Source: Salvia splendens (Eukaryota; Streptophyta; Magnoliopsida; Lamiales; Lamiaceae). Taken from it: 64,000 nucleotides of DNA. Shown in pieces: positions 40,901-52,420 of the stretch. The stretch covers positions 11,187,593 to 11,251,592 of the forward strand of contig NC_056045.1 of assembly GCF_004379255.2 (NCBI RefSeq), written 5' to 3'. Both the position numbers and the translations under genes were made by a program. Numbering within the stretch: position 1 is the stretch's first letter; every line of letters begins with the position of its first letter. A model generated the notes under the pieces. That model saw only the letters and a program-made list of their open reading frames with translations. It made no database searches and was not told the origin of the DNA.

Positions 40901-42392
40901 GCTATATATACAGGCACCTAAGAGAAAATAGAAAACGAACAAAATGAAGCAAACTGTCATTTTATCTACTGCTAAATAAATACTATATGACAGCGTTATC
41001 ATACCGTGTAAGAGATTATACCCACACCAAATCCTTCCAAAAGTCTTCCCATGTAGAGGAAAGAGAAGTCCTAATGTAATTGAAGAGAGGCTGATAAGAA
41101 ATAAAGCATTCGGGGAAAGGAGAACAAATTGGCACAACATGATAGGACTGTCTCACCTTGGCAAATGATATTGCTAGCCAGCCTATGATATTAGGTATGG
41201 CAGCGATCATCAAAGACTGCACGTTAACAATGTCAAAAAAAAATTCAAAATATTGGAACAGAAAAGATAAACACCCGTACTCAAGTCCATAATTAAGACT
41301 GCAAAACTCGTACCCCCTTTCTTCCAATGTACTCAGCAATCTGACCGCTAGCTATCGCTCCAACCATAGCACCCACATTTGATAAAGAACCAAATAAGGA
41401 GAACTGTTGCAATTAGTTCAATCACTCCATGAAATCAAGAAACATCGACACAATTATAATACCCCGTAAATAGACCAGAACCAACCTGTGAGACGGTAAG
41501 GTTAAGATCCCTGGTAATATCATTTTGTGTCGGTGAGGAATAACCACACTACATAACCAAAAATTGAAACTGGTTTAGCTCCTGTGTCAGTAGTTTCAAA
41601 TTTGTATAGAAAACCGAATACTCAAAGGAGATAGCAATACACACCACAACAAAATTGGTTCCAAAAACTACTGATAGAATAGTTAAACGGCTCTGACTCA
41701 AACAATCTAAAACTTTAGACCTATGCAAATACCCCATCCGTTCCCTCATAGTTGAGTCATTTTTTCATTTTGGGAAGTTCGAGCCATTTCTATTTATATT
41801 AACATTACACCATTTTTCTCACTCGTACTTTATTCCCTTTCTACTCTATTATCTCTACTTTTTTTCCCTCTTACTTTTTAATCTATCTACTTATCGCACT
41901 AAATATCGATTTCTTAAACTCCGTGCCGAAAAATTCCACCTCAACTATGAGGGAACAAAGTGAGCACCAACTAAAATAGTCAGGGAATATACATCACATA
42001 TATGATAAATGTAAATGTTTCAACAACTTGAGCTGCAGTGAAACAGTTTGAATCAATCAAATTGAGCACAAATTGAAATCAATCAAACCATACTATCAAG
42101 TAGAATTGCAGTTAAGCATTACAACAACTTTGGATTCATCATCATCTCAACCACTTTCAATCATAGAGCAAATAATGAAAAGAAAGAGAAGTAGTACAGT
42201 GAAACCAAACTGGATAGGACCCAAGGCAACGATGAAGACGCAAGCCAAGACTGAGATAGAGCTATCCCTTATCACTTGAGAAGACCCCATCAAACTAGAC
42301 TGCCTCGAGCCCATTCGATACCAACTCCCCGTGTGCAGAAACGGCTTCCGCAGATCGCCCCTCTCATCTTCCACTTCTTCCCGGAAACTCAT
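37902..42392 (-). CDS. ERDL6: ERD6-like sugar transporter (vacuolar glucose exporter type), 18 exons, frame broken in exon 16
   Basis: Twelve-span major-facilitator sugar porter of the ERD6-like group, whose characterised members export glucose from the vacuole. Exons, high to low coordinate: 42198-42392, 41486-41548, 41314-41403, 41157-41216, 41005-41070, 40852-40917, 40699-40774, 40188-40252, 39999-40091, 39793-39873, 39600-39684, 39307-39353, 39173-39235, 39043-39102, 38862-38927, 38722-38770, 38425-38539, 37902-38014. Every intron is GT..AG and every phase joins except exon 16. Signatures: [12 protein letters not shown] at the N-terminus, [33 protein letters not shown] and [11 protein letters not shown] near the stop. 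Exon 16 is 49 bp where 60 are expected. The missing 11 bp (within SLG..AIPW) shift the frame to a TAA four codons into exon 17. With them restored the protein would be 487 residues, the expected size. Skipping exon 16 would stay in frame. Confidence 0.9.
40423..40668. mobile_element. Stowaway-type MITE in intron 7 of the sugar transporter
   Basis: The ends CTTCCGTCCGCCATTAGGAG and CTCCTAATGGTAGACGGTGG are inverted. TA flanks both sides. It is non-coding and does not touch a splice site. Confidence 0.75.
41732..41964. mobile_element. Stowaway-type MITE in intron 1 of the sugar transporter
   Basis: The ends CCCCATCCGTTCCCTCATAG and CTATGAGGGAACAAAGTG are inverted copies, with TA before the left end. 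It is non-coding. Confidence 0.75.
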
Positions 42393-42526
42393 CCTTCTCT
42401 CTCTCAAGAAAATGGAAGCCCACTTCAGAAAAATCAAATCTTTAAAGCTCTCAATCAAGAATTTCAATTGGAGTTGCAAATTACAACTTTAATCCAAGGG
42501 AGCGGAAACCCAGTTGAACAAACTTA

Positions 42527-43586
42527 GAGCATCCGGATGCATCGGGCGGACCATCATACACCACTGTAGCCATGCGAACGATGCCCGATGCATCGTCCGC
42601 GGACGATAGGTGTTGGAGCACGCATCGTCCGCAGTATTGTCCGCGTCGCACGCATCGTCCGCAGTATCGTCCGCCTCACTGCTGACTACGCGGACGATAC
42701 CGTGAACGATGCAACGCGTTTTACATTTTTTTAATTCTTCAAAATTTATATATATAAACTCTTCCATTTTTCTTTTTTTGTAATGGCCTATTCTCTCCTT
42801 TTTTTTGTTATACCAATGATGTGGGACAATGATAAACATAAACTAAAATAACCTATTATCTCCTTTCTTTGTTATACTAATAATGTGGGACAATGGTAAA
42901 CATAAAGTAGCTTAATTATTTTTTATATAGGAACTTCTAAAAATACTATTTAATAGTTGTAATCTATTAATCTCGAATAAATTTGTAGTTGACAAAAAAC
43001 TCTATTAAGATTTATTTAATATCAACTTTATATCTACTGTACTAATATTTATAAAATCTAGGATTTTATGGAAATATTAATCTAAGAAAATAGAAAAAGA
43101 AATTTAAACATAAAAAAGATTTTAACAGGCTGAAACTATTTGCCAACATCTCATAAAATAAAATAAAATAAAAATTAATTTTATAAATTATATAAAACAA
43201 TCCTATTAATCTAATAGTATTATTTAAATTTAAATTTAAATTATGTCTCACCTTCAAGTTCACTTTCATTATTATTGATTTAAAACATGGTTTTAAATTA
43301 ATAATAACGCAAGTTGGGAATGATGTAGAGTATGCACTTTTTTATCTTTAGTGAACTTGTTTTATATTTCTAACTCTTGTAACTTTTTTTTTAATTAAGT
43401 AATGTAGGATTTACCTTTAAATCGTGGTGCTTTTTTTTATTATTTTGCATGACATATTTGAAAACATAAAATTAATTAACAAAATAATAGTGAAAACTAT
43501 ATGACGGATTTTAGGGCATCCCACTGAGATGAACAAAAGGATAGAATAATGATGTGGCGGAGCATAGGGCGCCCAACTGGATGCTC
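42527..43586. mobile_element. Harbinger-type non-autonomous element in the 5' flank of the sugar transporter
   Basis: The ends GAGCATCCGGATGCATCGGG and CGCCCAACTGGATGCTC are inverted. TTA flanks both sides exactly (42524-42526 and 43587-43589). The left subterminal part repeats CGCATCGTCCGC motifs and the interior is AT-rich. No transposase was found. It starts 135 bp upstream of the transporter ATG. Confidence 0.8.
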
Positions 43587-43589
43587 TTA

Positions 43590-44051
43590 GTTCGGGAATG
43601 TTCTCAATCAAGAGAGGGTTGTTTTGCGGCGGTTGATTTGGGGACGACAGCGTGTCAGAAAGAGTCGTGTCAGCTTCTGTGTTTTATGCAGCTACTCAAC
43701 TGTTGGAAGAGCCAATTCTGTTTCGTTATTTTGGTTTCATCAAATTTTCTGCGCTTTATTGATGAGGGAAACGATTTTTGTGCAATTCGGATAAGCAAGA
43801 TTACACCCAAACACTCAACAACACACGTTTTTCCTCGGACTTATGCTGCTTCCAATATGTTTTTTGGGCTTATCACCACTATATAACTAATCCATTTCGC
43901 CATTTTAGAGTTTCGACAATTAAATACGTCCATTTACTACCTTTTTTTTCATTTATAATAAGTGAGTTTATATTCTAATCATTTATTATTCTCACCATCT
44001 ATTATTTAGATTACAGGACTAGCATATAAAACCGATCCGCATATTCTATTA
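43590..44051. other. Upstream flank of the sugar transporter, displaced promoter region
   Basis: Sequence beyond the Harbinger-type insertion, likely part of the original promoter or leader of the leftward transporter. No other gene was seen and no motif was assigned with confidence. Confidence 0.35.
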
Positions 44052-47000
44052 CTCCCTCTCGGTCGGTCCAATAATAAGATTTGTATATTTGTTATTTATG
44101 TTTGTCCATAAATGTAAAGTATGTGTCACGACCATATCTCCCTAGTCAAAGAAAGTGTAGTTATTTCGCGACTAAACATACTGAACTGTCTTAACTCATC
44201 ATAAAAGTTACTTAATTCAAGAAAAACATTGTCTGAATGTTATAAAGATAACAAAATACTGAATCAGAGTGAATTCTGGGACATTGTCTTTACTAAAACA
44301 AGTCTAAGTCTGCGCAACGGAAGAGTTCCAAGACAAGTATAATATGTATGAAGACATACTACACCAGCTATCCTTCTACTTATTTAGCCTTCTGTCCCAA
44401 CACCTCCTCTGCCTCGATCGATCAACCTGCACATTAAGGAAAACAATATGCAGGGCTGAGTACTTGATATACTCAGTGGCTTATACCGAAAATTGTTTTT
44501 TTCTTTTAATTGTCAGCCAAGCTGAGTGAACGCGGGGTTTTTCTGAAAACAAGTCCCGGTCACTAAAATCTGTTATTTCCTTCTGAAATAGACTGCAGTC
44601 TTTTAAACTTCTGATGATATGCCATATCAGCTGTGTGAATCGGGAATGTGGCCACATTCCACGACCACTGGGCCGGCCAACCTGGCGCTAGCTCACGACC
44701 CCTAGACCGGCCAACCTGGCGCTAGCTCACGGTCCGTACGTGTACACTAGTCCGAGTAGGATTTACTGACCTACTGGACCCGAATTCGATTTAACAGATA
44801 GGCAATCACAAAATAAAACATGGCATGACAACTCACTGAAAATATTCATGCTTTTTCATATAAAGAGCCCACAAATAATGTAGGATAGAAAAGCCCACCT
44901 CGTTTGCTTAACTCTTTCAAACGGGTACTGTCTGACTTTGAGATTTACTCGTCGAGCGACGACGTCCCTTTTCAAAAAATAAAGTACTTAAATTAGGCTT
45001 TAAGTAATTATTGATCTTGCATGAATGCATGCCTAAGCGTGCTCTTTTATTTTTAATTTATGCCTTCTAAAAATTTAGAAGTCTTAAATCTTTAATTAAA
45101 TCTGCGATTTAATTTATTCTGAAACTGGCCGATCTGTTCGGGTATAATATATATATTCCCGGATTATCTTAAGTATTTTTAAAATACTTTCTGTGACTAT
45201 TAAAGTCCGCTTAATTATTTATTGGCTTTTATTTCACTCACGGCTTATAAGTTCTTTTCTTCCGTGGCTTAAGGAATTAATTCCATTAACTCTTGGAAAA
45301 AATCTAAGATAATGGTTCTAACCAAATTAAGCTTTGTGGTCCAAACTAATTAAAGAGGGGCAGTGGCCCATTTTAATTTCTGTTGAATCTGGCCCAAGAT
45401 GTTTATTCCTTAAGAAATTCGGTCCAGCTTAACTAATTGGCCCAAGTGATGAATAGTGGAAAAGGCCCAATTACCTCCTTCACCCCATCGTTGGCCTCTC
45501 TCTTTCTCCCCCAAATTTCAAAACATCTCAAATCCCTAACCTCCCAACTCGAAGAATCAGCGACGCTCCCCTCCTCTTCACGCCGATCTGCCTCCGTCGC
45601 GGGGTCAACCACCGGCATTCTATCGTCCCGTCGCGCTCTCCCCCGTCGACGTCTCCTCTCGGCTGGAGCTCCGTCATCGAGCTGGAACTCGGCCGCTGTT
45701 TGGCGTGATTCGAGGTGCGGCTCCGGCAAGTAGCGGTGCCTCACGAGGCTTCCGCAGTCGCCGCTGAGTCGCTGCTTGTTTGACAAGCTCGGCGTCGCCG
45801 CCTCCCCTTTCGACGACCAGCGCCGTTGTTGTCCAAGGCCTGAGAGTGACTGTCGCTGCTTGTTCGTGGTGGAGACGCTGGTCACGCCGTTCGTCGTTGC
45901 TTCTCGTCGGGTCGCTGCCTCTCAACGCCATCAGAGTAGGCAAGAGGAATGTCACCGTCGAGCCTGGCCGCGGTTGACCGTGCTGCGATCGTCGTGCTTC
46001 TCGTCACGGCGTCTGACCACACCGTCTTCTTCCGGACCAGCGGCTCGCTCCAGCTGCCTTATCGCAGCTCAGTTCTCGTCGTCCCTCAAGCCCACCCGAA
46101 GCTAAGTCCCCTACTCACCTATTACTTGATTTCTTTGCGAAACTTGATTGCGGAGCAACTGTTTTGTTGTCCTAGGTTCTAAATCCTCAGTTTCACTTAC
46201 TGGTCTGATAAGGTGTGGGATTCTAAAGCATGCTCCTATGTTCTTGAGCTTCTGTGCTCTTAAGTTCTCATGCTTTAGCTATTTGTGTGCTACATGATGC
46301 AACTGAGTTGTTGGGAGATTACCTGCTGTGTGTTGATTTTGGCTGCTATCTGTAACTCGGCTCTTGGTCTCCCTTACTTCCACCCGTTGCGTCGGCCACT
46401 CCCTCTCTTGGCTCACTGCATTGATTGTTTGTGGTGTTGGTGAGGGTGGAGGAGGCTGAGTGCTTATCTCTTATATAGAGGGGAGGTGTAACTGAAAGCC
46501 TGCAAGGCTGTGGTGTGTGCAGTTACTGGCCTTTAGGCTGCACAAAGCAGCTGATCTGTTTGTGGCATTGCAGTGCAAGTACTCTGGCCCTCCAGTTCTT
46601 TTCATAACCGATTTTAGTGGCTTATGGGGCGTACTCGTGGACTTGCTGTGGCTACTGCACTCTATAGCCCCTTTAACTGCATTTTGGTTGTTTGTGGAGA
46701 GTACTCTGATTCATTCATGAATTTTGTCTCCTTGTGCAGGTGCACTAAAAAGGCTGAGATTTGCTATGGATATTCTTGACAATGGCTGGTTGAAAAAGGA
46801 GGGTACAAGCTGGTTTAACACAGCCTTTCTGAGCCCCTGCAGCTGCTGGAGGAGGGTGCCGGCTGGGCTTGCTCCCTTTAGCCTAAGCACTTCCTCATTT
46901 CTGGAAAGGTAGTATTATCCTTCCCTTTTCATACTTCTTTTAGTTGTCTCTATATCATGCAACTAATTCTCGTTCTTGTACGCTTTGGCAGGTGTTGCGG

Positions 47001-47415
47001 CTGGCCAACGAGGCTGTCTTCCCTCGTGGTCTCGCCCTCCCGGCTCGTTCGAAAATCTGGGGCCGAGACGGCCCGGTGACGAAGGCCAAAGTAGCCCTTA
47101 GGGATTTCTAAATGTTATAGTCTAGCTCGACTTTTATTTTCGTCGTCAAAGATTGTAATTTAGTTTGAGATTCTGAAAAAAAATATTGTAACTGTACCCT
47201 TTTTCAAGAAATAAAAATACTCATTCATACTTTAATAAAAGTTCTAGTATTTTATTTCGTAACTCCCGAGAAATCTAAGTCTCGGCTATTACAGTATGTC
47301 TCACTTTCCATCAACTTAGTACACTTACATTTTATTACAAAACTAATATATATAAGTGAGACACATATTACACTAACTTATTTAAGTCACTTTCTTTATA
47401 TTTCTTAAAACTCGT
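44052..47415. mobile_element. Stowaway-type MITE split by a solo LTR
   Basis: The MITE half at 44052-44123 starts CTCCCTCTCGGTCGGTCC and continues after the LTR at 47299 with TCTCACTTTCCATC and TTTATTACAAAACTAATA. Its right end is cut by the gypsy element starting at 47416. Confidence 0.65.
44124..47293. mobile_element. 3.17-kb solo LTR (family A)
   Basis: It starts TGTCACGACC and ends CTCGGCTATTACA. GTATG flanks both sides exactly (44119-44123 and 47294-47298). No gag or pol frame is inside. Its GC-rich middle (45480-46100) produces overlapping open frames on both strands that match no protein I know. A 34-bp tandem duplication (CCGGCCAACCTGGCGCTAGC at 44673 and 44707) is internal. Probably Ty3/gypsy by its size and ends; the lineage is inference. 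The LTR split by the MULE is a diverged relative in the opposite orientation. Confidence 0.88.
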
Positions 47416-47862
47416 TGTTACGACCTTACCCGTGATTTTCCAATTGTAGATCGCAAGGTAAATCAACAAACCACAACCGATGAAATTAACACAGCAAGGA
47501 ACAATCAAAGATGAATTATATTAATGCAAACATAAACGATCAACAGATATAATGCAACGTAAGGAAACAGAGGATATAGCTTCAGATCCACGATCTAAGC
47601 TCATGAACAAGCACACAGCATAACATGATATGAAGATGGTGTTGTGGTCCCTTTTATATGCATCCGATTACACGCCCCGTGCCTTCTTTGCCACCTCACT
47701 CCGCCACCTCAGCCTGCTAGCTCATTTGAACCATGTGCTACTTATTGATCCACATAAGCTTATTCATATCTAGTAATTAACTACGCCACGTGCACCGCAC
47801 CACGCAACTAGCTACGTTGCATGCACATACAAATATTGCTCGAGATAATTTTGCATGCAACA
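47416..47862 (-). repeat. 3' LTR of the gypsy element
   Basis: On the minus strand it runs TGTTGCATGC...GGTCGTAACA. A purine-rich AAGGATGGGG tract precedes it and may be the polypurine tract. It shares long blocks with 55638-55917. Confidence 0.85.
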
Positions 47863-47869
47863 ATACCCC

Positions 47870-48312
47870 ATCCTTAAGGTTCCTTGTCCTCAAGGAACCA
47901 AGGGAACCTCTCCTTAATAACCTCTGCAAATTCCCATGAGGCATCACCCGACGACATACCCGCCTAATGAATCAACCATTTCATGGCCGCTTGATTGTGT
48001 CTCTTCACCATTTTTCGTTCCAGAATATCCTGTGGTATAGCATCATTGATGTGTGATATTGGAGGAAGATCAGCCACTGGGCCAATAGGTGGAGGAGTCG
48101 GTTTCAACAGAGAAACATGGAACACATCATGAATGTTGGTCGTCGAGGGCAAGTTGAGTCTATAAGCAACCTTCCCAATCTTGTCAACCACCTGATAAGG
48201 GCCAAAATACTTCAGCTCAAACTTTTGATGATGCACTCGAATAGACTTCTGCCTGTAGTTCTGCAGCTTCAACCAAACCCAATCTCCCATCGCGTACTTG
48301 ATGAACTTGCAG
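47870..48312 (-). pseudogene. Gypsy integrase C-terminus and chromodomain
   Basis: Frame from about 48312 leftward: [15 protein letters not shown] and [17 protein letters not shown], then [11 protein letters not shown], the usual integrase C-terminal module. After one in-frame stop near 47963 the text continues as ASWEFAEVIKERFP and FLEDKE, a chromodomain-like end. This supports a chromovirus assignment. Confidence 0.8.
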
Positions 48313-49823
48313 GTGTGCAAGTGTCGTGTAAAGCAAGGGTGTATCCTACTGATCAGGATAGAAACCCCAGCTAAGTCTGAACCTGGCTATCAAGAAATTC
48401 CTCAATCCACTTCTACTGATTAGTATAGTGGAGGTAAGGGTCGAATCCCACAGAGATGATGGGTAATTGTGGTGATATTCTGGAATGGTTTGGTTAGCTA
48501 CCACGCTTGGGTTGAGATTCTACCTGGACAGGAATTAAAGGGTGTACTCTACTGACTGGGTGGTGTGAAAGTGAACGACATGTGGTTGTGTACGTGAGAG
48601 TAGGGGACAAGGTGTTTCAGGGACATGTGGAAAGTAGATGGTTACTATAAAAGGCTAAACGGAATATCAGAGAATAAGAGGCAGTTAGGTGGCTACTCTG
48701 TCAGATCTGTAGGGTACCAACATAAAAAGCAAAGGACAAAAGCAAAAAGTAACTATAAAGCAAAGTGGTCCCAAACTTGGATGTGGATGTTATCTTCTTC
48801 AACAAGAATGCAGAAATCAAACAAACTCATATTCCATTAGTAACATTTTTCAGATTAACAACTTCACAACTCAGATCCACAAATTAGCGCTTTAAAACTT
48901 GAAGATCAAACGAACGAAATCAAGAACTACTCATACTGGATGACATGTAAGGTGGCAAAATAATGTAACTCAGATCTTACACTTAAACACTTCGGGAATT
49001 AAATCTAAACAACAAACTTAACTAACAACTCAAATTGAACAACTCCAAATGAAATCATGCTTTCAATACTTCGAAATTACTACAACATTAGATCTGAGCT
49101 ACCTAGGCAGAATGGAACAGATTCAAACAGAAAGAGATGCATAAAAACAACTTCATTGCATAAAACGTTTGGATCTCAACAAAACACTTCATAAGATGAT
49201 AAGTACTGAAAATGCAGCAGATCCAACGAAAGAAAACAAGTAAAGGTTAACTAAGAAAGCGGAAAAAGATTATTTTGCCACTCCGGGCGATGAAACTGCT
49301 ACGACTACGAAATAGACTAGCTGAAACGATGGAAGGTGAATCTCCGGCGAACTGATGGAACTTCAGGTGACCATGGCTGTGGCGAGGAACGAGAAGATGT
49401 AGGACAATGCTGAAGGAAACTGATCTACCGAGAGAAAATATTCTAACTAAGAGTGGAGTGTGTCGATCCTCCTTTTTCTCTCTCCATGTGGCTTCCTTTT
49501 ATAGGGAGGCCTGCCCTTGATTTTTAGGGTAGACTCTCTTCGTGAAATGACTCTTTTGCCCTCGTTTGTGTTTGATCCCTCTCAGCAATCCTTCTTCTCC
49601 ATCTCGAGCCTTTTCTGGCATGCATCCTGATCAGTATTGCACCCTTCTGGTGCTCTTTTCACCCGAGTTATCCGAAACCCTTCCTACTGACTGGAACCCT
49701 TTCCCTGCACACTTTAGTAACTGTTTTGCAGATATAATCCAATTATGCACGTATACTGACCAGTAACCAAGGCCTAGAATGCGACTTATCAGTACTCCTT
49801 ATCACTTCAATGCTGATCAGCCT
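48313..49823. mobile_element. LTR-like insertion (family D) in the gypsy integrase
   Basis: The gypsy frame is continuous across this block (..KKQADQH before it in gene order and [13 protein letters not shown] after it). The inserted ends TGCAAGTG and CACTTCA are nearly inverted. No clean 5-bp target duplication was found. The block contains no gag or pol frame. Edges are approximate to within about 10 bp. Confidence 0.6.
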
Positions 49824-50659
49824 GCTTCTTCATCCTATCAGCGGCCTTTTGCACGCTCTTTTTGAGTATTGTTATCATCTCCTCTCTGTCTCGGAGTGCA
49901 ATGTCCACAGCCTCCACATTTGAATCTCCAGTAGGTAAGGAACATGCAGGGAAGGAGCAAAGCCATACAAGGCCTCAAAAGGAATCATCTTAATGCTAGA
50001 ATGATACGAGGTATTGTACCAATACTCAGCCAATCCCAACCAGTGAACCCAAGAATGCGGTTTCTCTCCCATTTCACATCTCAAATAGCATTGCAGACAC
50101 CTATTTACCACCTCTGATTGCCCATCAGTTTCAGGGTGATAAGCGGTTAAGTATAACAAATCTACTCCCAAGAGTGTGAAAAATTCCTGCCAAAAAGCTC
50201 CCGTAAATATGGATCCTCGGTCACTCACAACCTTAGTTGGCATTCCATGAAGTTTAAAAACCGAATCCATAAACACTCCAGCTACTTTTTTTGCTGTAAA
50301 GGGATGTGAAAATGCCATGAAATGGGCATACTTAATCTATCCACCACCACCATAATTGTATCTTTTCCTTGTGAATTTGGAAGAGCTTCAATAAAATCCA
50401 TAGTCAAGTCTGTAAATATTGCAGCAGGCATAGGCAGAGGCTGCAATAAACCAGCTGGGGAGGAGTTCCCTGGTTTGTATCTCTGATAAGTAACACACAC
50501 CCTCATAAACTCCCTTACTTCCTTCTTCATCTTAGGCCAGTACAACAGGGCAAAAATTTGCTTGTAAGTGCCCAATACTCCAGAATGTCCAGCCAAGGCA
50601 GATTCATGGAAGATAGATATGATTTTAGCCTTCAATTGTAAGTCATTTCCTACTACCAA
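49824..50659 (-). pseudogene. Gypsy integrase, zinc finger and catalytic core
   Basis: The N-terminal finger has HESALAGH then CVTYQRYK, where the family has C-x-x-C, so the second Cys is Tyr. The core retains the Asp in MDFIEALP, the Asp in VSDRGSIF and the Glu in TDGQSEVVN. A frameshift near 50310-50318 (loss in DRLS..YAHF) divides the finger and first Asp from the rest. It continues to the integrase C-terminus at 48312 across the inserted LTR. Confidence 0.88.
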
Positions 50660-50722
50660 TTTACCCTTTCTTCTCAGTTCCCCATTGCACCAAGTATACT
50701 GAGGGTGTGAATCAGTATCTTG

Positions 50723-52056
50723 TTACTTTTCTTTCAATATTTTCTGAATTTGTGAATCAGCCTCCCATGTTGCTTTGATATTTGCAATCAACTCCAAGGG
50801 AATAATAAAGGAAGTTAAAGCATAAGTCGAGGCCACAGGTACTCGAGATAAGGCATCTGCTACTGCATTCTCACTGCCCTTCTTGTATCTAATCTCATAA
50901 TCAAAATGCATAAGCTTAGACATCCAAGCTTGCTGAGTAGGAGTAGTCAATTTCTGCTCTATCAAGTACTTCAGACTTTGGTGATCAGTTAAAATAATTA
51001 ACTTCTTACACTGAAGATAATGGTACCATTTTTTAACTGCTATAAGAATTGGTAGCAACTCCTTTTCATATACTGACAGAGACTGATATTTTGGAGATAA
51101 GGAATGAGAAAGGCTATTGGGTGCTTCTCTTGCATCAGAACTGCTCCTATTCCCACTCCAGAGGTATCTGTTTCAACCACAATGTCTTTAGAAAAATCTG
51201 GCAAAGCAAGCATCGAAGCTGTTGTCATAGCAAGCTTTAATTTATCAAAGGCTTCTTGAGTTGCAAGTGGCAAGCTGAACACTGCACCCGTAATTACTTC
51301 CACCTGAGGTCTAGCTATCACCCTATAATTATGCACAAATCTCTTATAATAACCAGCTAATCCCAGAAAGCTTCTGACATGCTTGAGAGTTCTAGGCTGA
51401 GGCCAATTTTTAACAGCCTCTATTTTACCTTCATCTGTAGCTACTCCCTCTTCAGAGATCACATTCCCCAGATATTCAACCTTCCTGCACCCAAAATTGC
51501 ATTTGGATCTCTTGGCCAGGAGGCAATGCTCCTTCATTAGCTTCATTACTATTGTTAAGTGTTGTTCATGCTCTCCTTTACTCTTGCTATATATGAGAAT
51601 ATCATAAAAAAAAGACCAGTATAAATTTCCTCAGATGCTCTCGAAAATAGTATTCATCAGATTTTGAAATGTAGTCGGGGCATTGGTCAAGTCCCAATGG
51701 CATCACTAAGAACTCATAGTGACCAGAGTGTGTTTTGAAGGCAGTCTTGTATACATCCTCGGGCTTCATTCTCACCTGCTAGTATCCAGACCTTAAGTCT
51801 ATCTTTGAAAACCAAGCAGCATTTCCCAACTCATCAAGCAACTCTTCAATCACTGGAATGGGGTATTTGTCCTTCACTGTGATAGCATTCAATGCCCTGT
51901 AGTCCACACACATTCTCCAGGAAGAGTCCTTCTTCTTTACTAATACTATGGGGCTAGCAAAATGGCTCTCACTGTGCCTTATCACTCCAGCTTCAAGCAT
52001 TTCTGCAACCATGGATTCAATTACATCTTTTTGTCGAGCTGCATATTTATAAGGCC
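50723..52056 (-). pseudogene. Gypsy reverse transcriptase and RNase H
   Basis: From about 52056 leftward: [33 protein letters not shown], then a TAG where His-Gln is expected. It resumes through VFFYDILIYSKS, where the catalytic FxDD box has Tyr in place of the first Asp. RYV-type connection motifs (VRSFLGLAGYYKRF, VVETDTSGVGIGAVL) and an RNase H part (LTDHQSLKYL, NAVADALSRVP) follow in a shifted frame near 51050. The Harbinger element at 52060-53854 cuts the start of the domain. Confidence 0.88.
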
Positions 52057-52280
52057 TTAGAGCATCCACAACCGTGCTCTTGCCAGCGGCACGGTTGTGG
52101 GCCCGGGCGATACTATTCATGCCTGCTCTCTGGCAAGAGCACAACACCTACAACTGTGCTCTTCCGCAAGGACGGGCACAATTAATATAAAATTCAAATA
52201 AACAAAAACATTTCCATAATATTAAAATCCATTTAAAAACCACAATAAATATTACAAATTACAAATAAAATTAAAAAAAT

Positions 52281-52395
52281 ACATAATTAAAATCCTAAAA
52301 ATTAAAAATTACATAATTAAACTCCTTAAAATTAAAAATTACATAATTAAAATCCTAAAAATTAAAAATTACATAATTAAACTCCTAATAAGACT
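52281..52395. repeat. 30-bp AT-rich tandem repeat, about four copies
   Basis: ACATAATTAA recurs at 52281, 52311, 52341 and 52371 with AATCCTAAAA or ACTCCTTAAA between copies. It lies in the 3' flank of the Harbinger ORF1. Confidence 0.95.
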
Positions 52396-52420
52396 ACGCA
52401 TCCGGCGGGATCAACCCCAA

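Noticed and set aside
42393..42479. 29-residue N-terminal extension of the sugar transporter
   Set aside because: The frame is open upstream, but the family starts MS.R.E..., and the added residues are unlike a transporter N-terminus. It is probably leader sequence.
45433..46105. Overlapping GC-rich open frames of 90-150 codons on both strands
   Set aside because: They lie inside the solo LTR, run on both strands at once, are low in recognisable motifs and are explained by GC-rich composition.
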